Both the position numbers and the translations under genes were made by a program. A DNA stretch of 64,000 bases. It comes from Marchantia polymorpha subsp. ruderalis. Lineage: Eukaryota; Streptophyta; Marchantiopsida; Marchantiales; Marchantiaceae. The notes under the pieces are model-generated. The model was not told the origin of the DNA, did not search any database, and was given only the letters and a program-made list of their open reading frames with translations. The number at the start of each line of letters is the position of its first letter. Positions within the stretch are counted from its first letter, which is position 1. The stretch spans positions 25,794,501-25,858,500 of the forward strand of contig AP031353.1 of assembly GCA_037833965.1 (NCBI GenBank), given 5' to 3'. This document shows, one piece after another, positions 63,011-64,000 of this stretch.

Positions 63011-63315
63011 TAATTTGAGGTGAAAACTTCCACTTGCCACTAAGTCAAACCGTAGATTTACTCAATATAATGAAAATTATATCATTTAGTCATATCAATC
63101 AAAGATAACATGTAGTTTAAGTGTTATTTTCTTAGAATCTGGACTTTGAAATGAGACAAAATAGTAAAATTCATCATGTTTCTAAAACTATTTTGATTTT
63201 GCAAAGTATAGATTTAATAAATAAAACTTAGTCATGATTAAATTAATAATAAACCATGGTCAACTCTTTGATTTATTTTACTAGTAATTCACACATGCAA
63301 CTACTAATCTTGTAG
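63011..63315 (+). repeat. Diverged direct repeat, right copy (candidate old LTR)
   Basis: Partner of 59941-60260. It starts about 370 bases after the pol remnant, the expected place for a 3' LTR. Exact borders and target duplication could not be fixed. Confidence 0.5.
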
Positions 63316-63355
63316 ATCAAAGAAGTATATTTGGAGATCACTTCTCAGAGACAAA

Positions 63356-63553
63356 ATGTTGCTCAAGAAGGTGAAGATGGTTTCATTTAACAATTACAAG
63401 AAGTGCAAAAACAAATATGAGAAGAAGTTTTTCAAACTCAGAATTGAAGCTGAAAAAACTGGAGAACATATTGACCAATCTCTGGAAAAATTAACTGATG
63501 AGACTAGCAAATCTGATGAGGTTGTGAGGATTTTGAACTTGTACAAGTTATAG
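63356..63553 (+). other. Short Lys/Glu-rich open frame, uncertain
   Basis: 65 codons, many Lys and Glu with a possible coiled coil (KCKNKYEKKFFKLRIEAEKTG). It lies within or just after the candidate old LTR. No family recognised. In AT-rich DNA a frame of this length arises by chance, so I record it only as a possibility. Confidence 0.2.
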
Positions 63554-63690
63554 AAAACTCAAGTTGAATCTTCAATCTATAATTGTATAATAACACAACA
63601 ATACAAATTGAAGTTTGCATGATGTAAAAGTATCCAAAGAATAAAAATTTATGAATTAGCCTAGAACCGGAACTAGAAGTTGTGGTACTT

Positions 63691-64000
63691 TGTGGTACCC
63701 CACTTTTGGTAATTTTGAGGAAATTAAAACATTTTTGGAAAACTGTACCCTAGCAGCAATGTAAATAGCCTTCGGTGCATCAAAACAGAGTGAATTCGGA
63801 AGATCGCGGGGATTCTCAAGGGATCTCGTAGAATCTAGGAGTTGGGTGCAGCAGTAAGGACGGGCACCACCCTCCCTGCGAGCTCTGCAGTTAGGATCCC
63901 TACGGCGCAAGGCGCAAAACCCGCCTTCGGAGCTACGTCCGCGGCGGTAGGGAAATCCTTCATATTTAGGTCAACCCCCGGATGCCTTGACCTAGTTAGG
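63691..64000 (+). mobile_element. LTR of subfamily B, cut by right edge
   Basis: Starts TGTGGTACCCCACTTTTGG and follows the B leader (complement of 3480-3789 and 37975-38284) to the end of the window. It is preceded by tgtggtactt, a partial echo of its own first bases. It inserted in the AT-rich stretch. Whether it is a full element cannot be told. Confidence 0.85.

Larger units (their letters stand above)
59464..63690. other. AT-rich, CpG-poor stretch with remains of an old gypsy element
   Basis: Base composition changes within a few bases at 59464, from GC-rich LTR to about 70 percent AT, and changes back at 63691. CpG is rare. No host gene, RNA gene or long open frame is seen. A worn pol end (62165-62638) and a pair of diverged direct repeats (59941-60260 and 63011-63315) suggest an old Ty3/gypsy element. 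The stretch may be the original host or ancient repeat DNA into which the younger elements inserted. Confidence 0.6.

Noticed and set aside
63356-63553. Short coiled-coil protein
   Set aside because: Lys/Glu-rich frame of chance length in AT-rich DNA, overlapping a candidate old LTR; no family likeness.
59464-63690. Host gene in the AT-rich stretch
   Set aside because: Only short frames of 60-80 codons; those at 62165-62638 match an integrase tail. No splice-linked exons with conserved domains could be seen.

Overview
This 64 kb window holds no host gene that I can recognise. It is a stack of nested long-terminal-repeat (LTR) retrotransposons of the Ty3/gypsy superfamily. The host looks like a plant in the broad sense (land plant or streptophyte alga). 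The primer-binding site (about tggcgccgctgccggggac, tRNA-Asp type), the reverse transcriptase motifs and the integrase tail without a chromodomain all resemble the plant Athila/Tat group. I cannot name the species.

Three related LTR subfamilies can be told apart. A starts TGTGGTAACACAC, B starts TGTGGTACCCCAC and C starts TGTGGTGCCCCAC. All end ...TTATTACA and are about 5 kb long, which is unusually large. The main observation is that each LTR carries, in the sense direction and upstream of the LTR TATA box, an open reading frame of about 850 codons of unknown function. It has a conserved N-terminal domain, a repeat-rich middle, a coiled coil and a conserved C-terminal tail. About ten copies, whole or partial, lie in the window.

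Layout. 1-3789: B LTR on the minus strand, inserted in the integrase of the next element. 3790-8842: minus-strand A-type gag-pol interior, with its 5' LTR scattered at 8843-8878, 13774-14005 and 29541-29588. 8879-13773: A solo LTR. 14006-29540: a complete, very young A element (LTRs differ at only about five bases plus a microsatellite), with target-site duplications, primer site, gag-protease, pol and polypurine tract. 29589-31911: fragments of three LTRs. 31912-38284: gag and 5' LTR of a minus-strand B element. 38285-38557: pol scrap. 38558-43638: two LTR pieces joined head to head. 43639-53216: plus-strand gag-protease and pol remains split by a minus-strand B LTR. 53217-59463: C LTR with a rearranged 0.9 kb insert containing a short telomere-like run. 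59464-63690: a strikingly AT-rich, CpG-poor stretch with the worn remains of a different, old Ty3/gypsy element. 63691-64000: start of another B LTR, cut by the window edge.

In the complete element the expected RNA would run from the 5' LTR TATA region through gag-protease and pol. These two lie in the same phase, separated by a terminator in a known read-through context. The RNA would then continue into the 3' LTR, where the 850-codon frame would become a 3'-terminal gene, much as nef or sag sit in the U3 region of some retroviruses.
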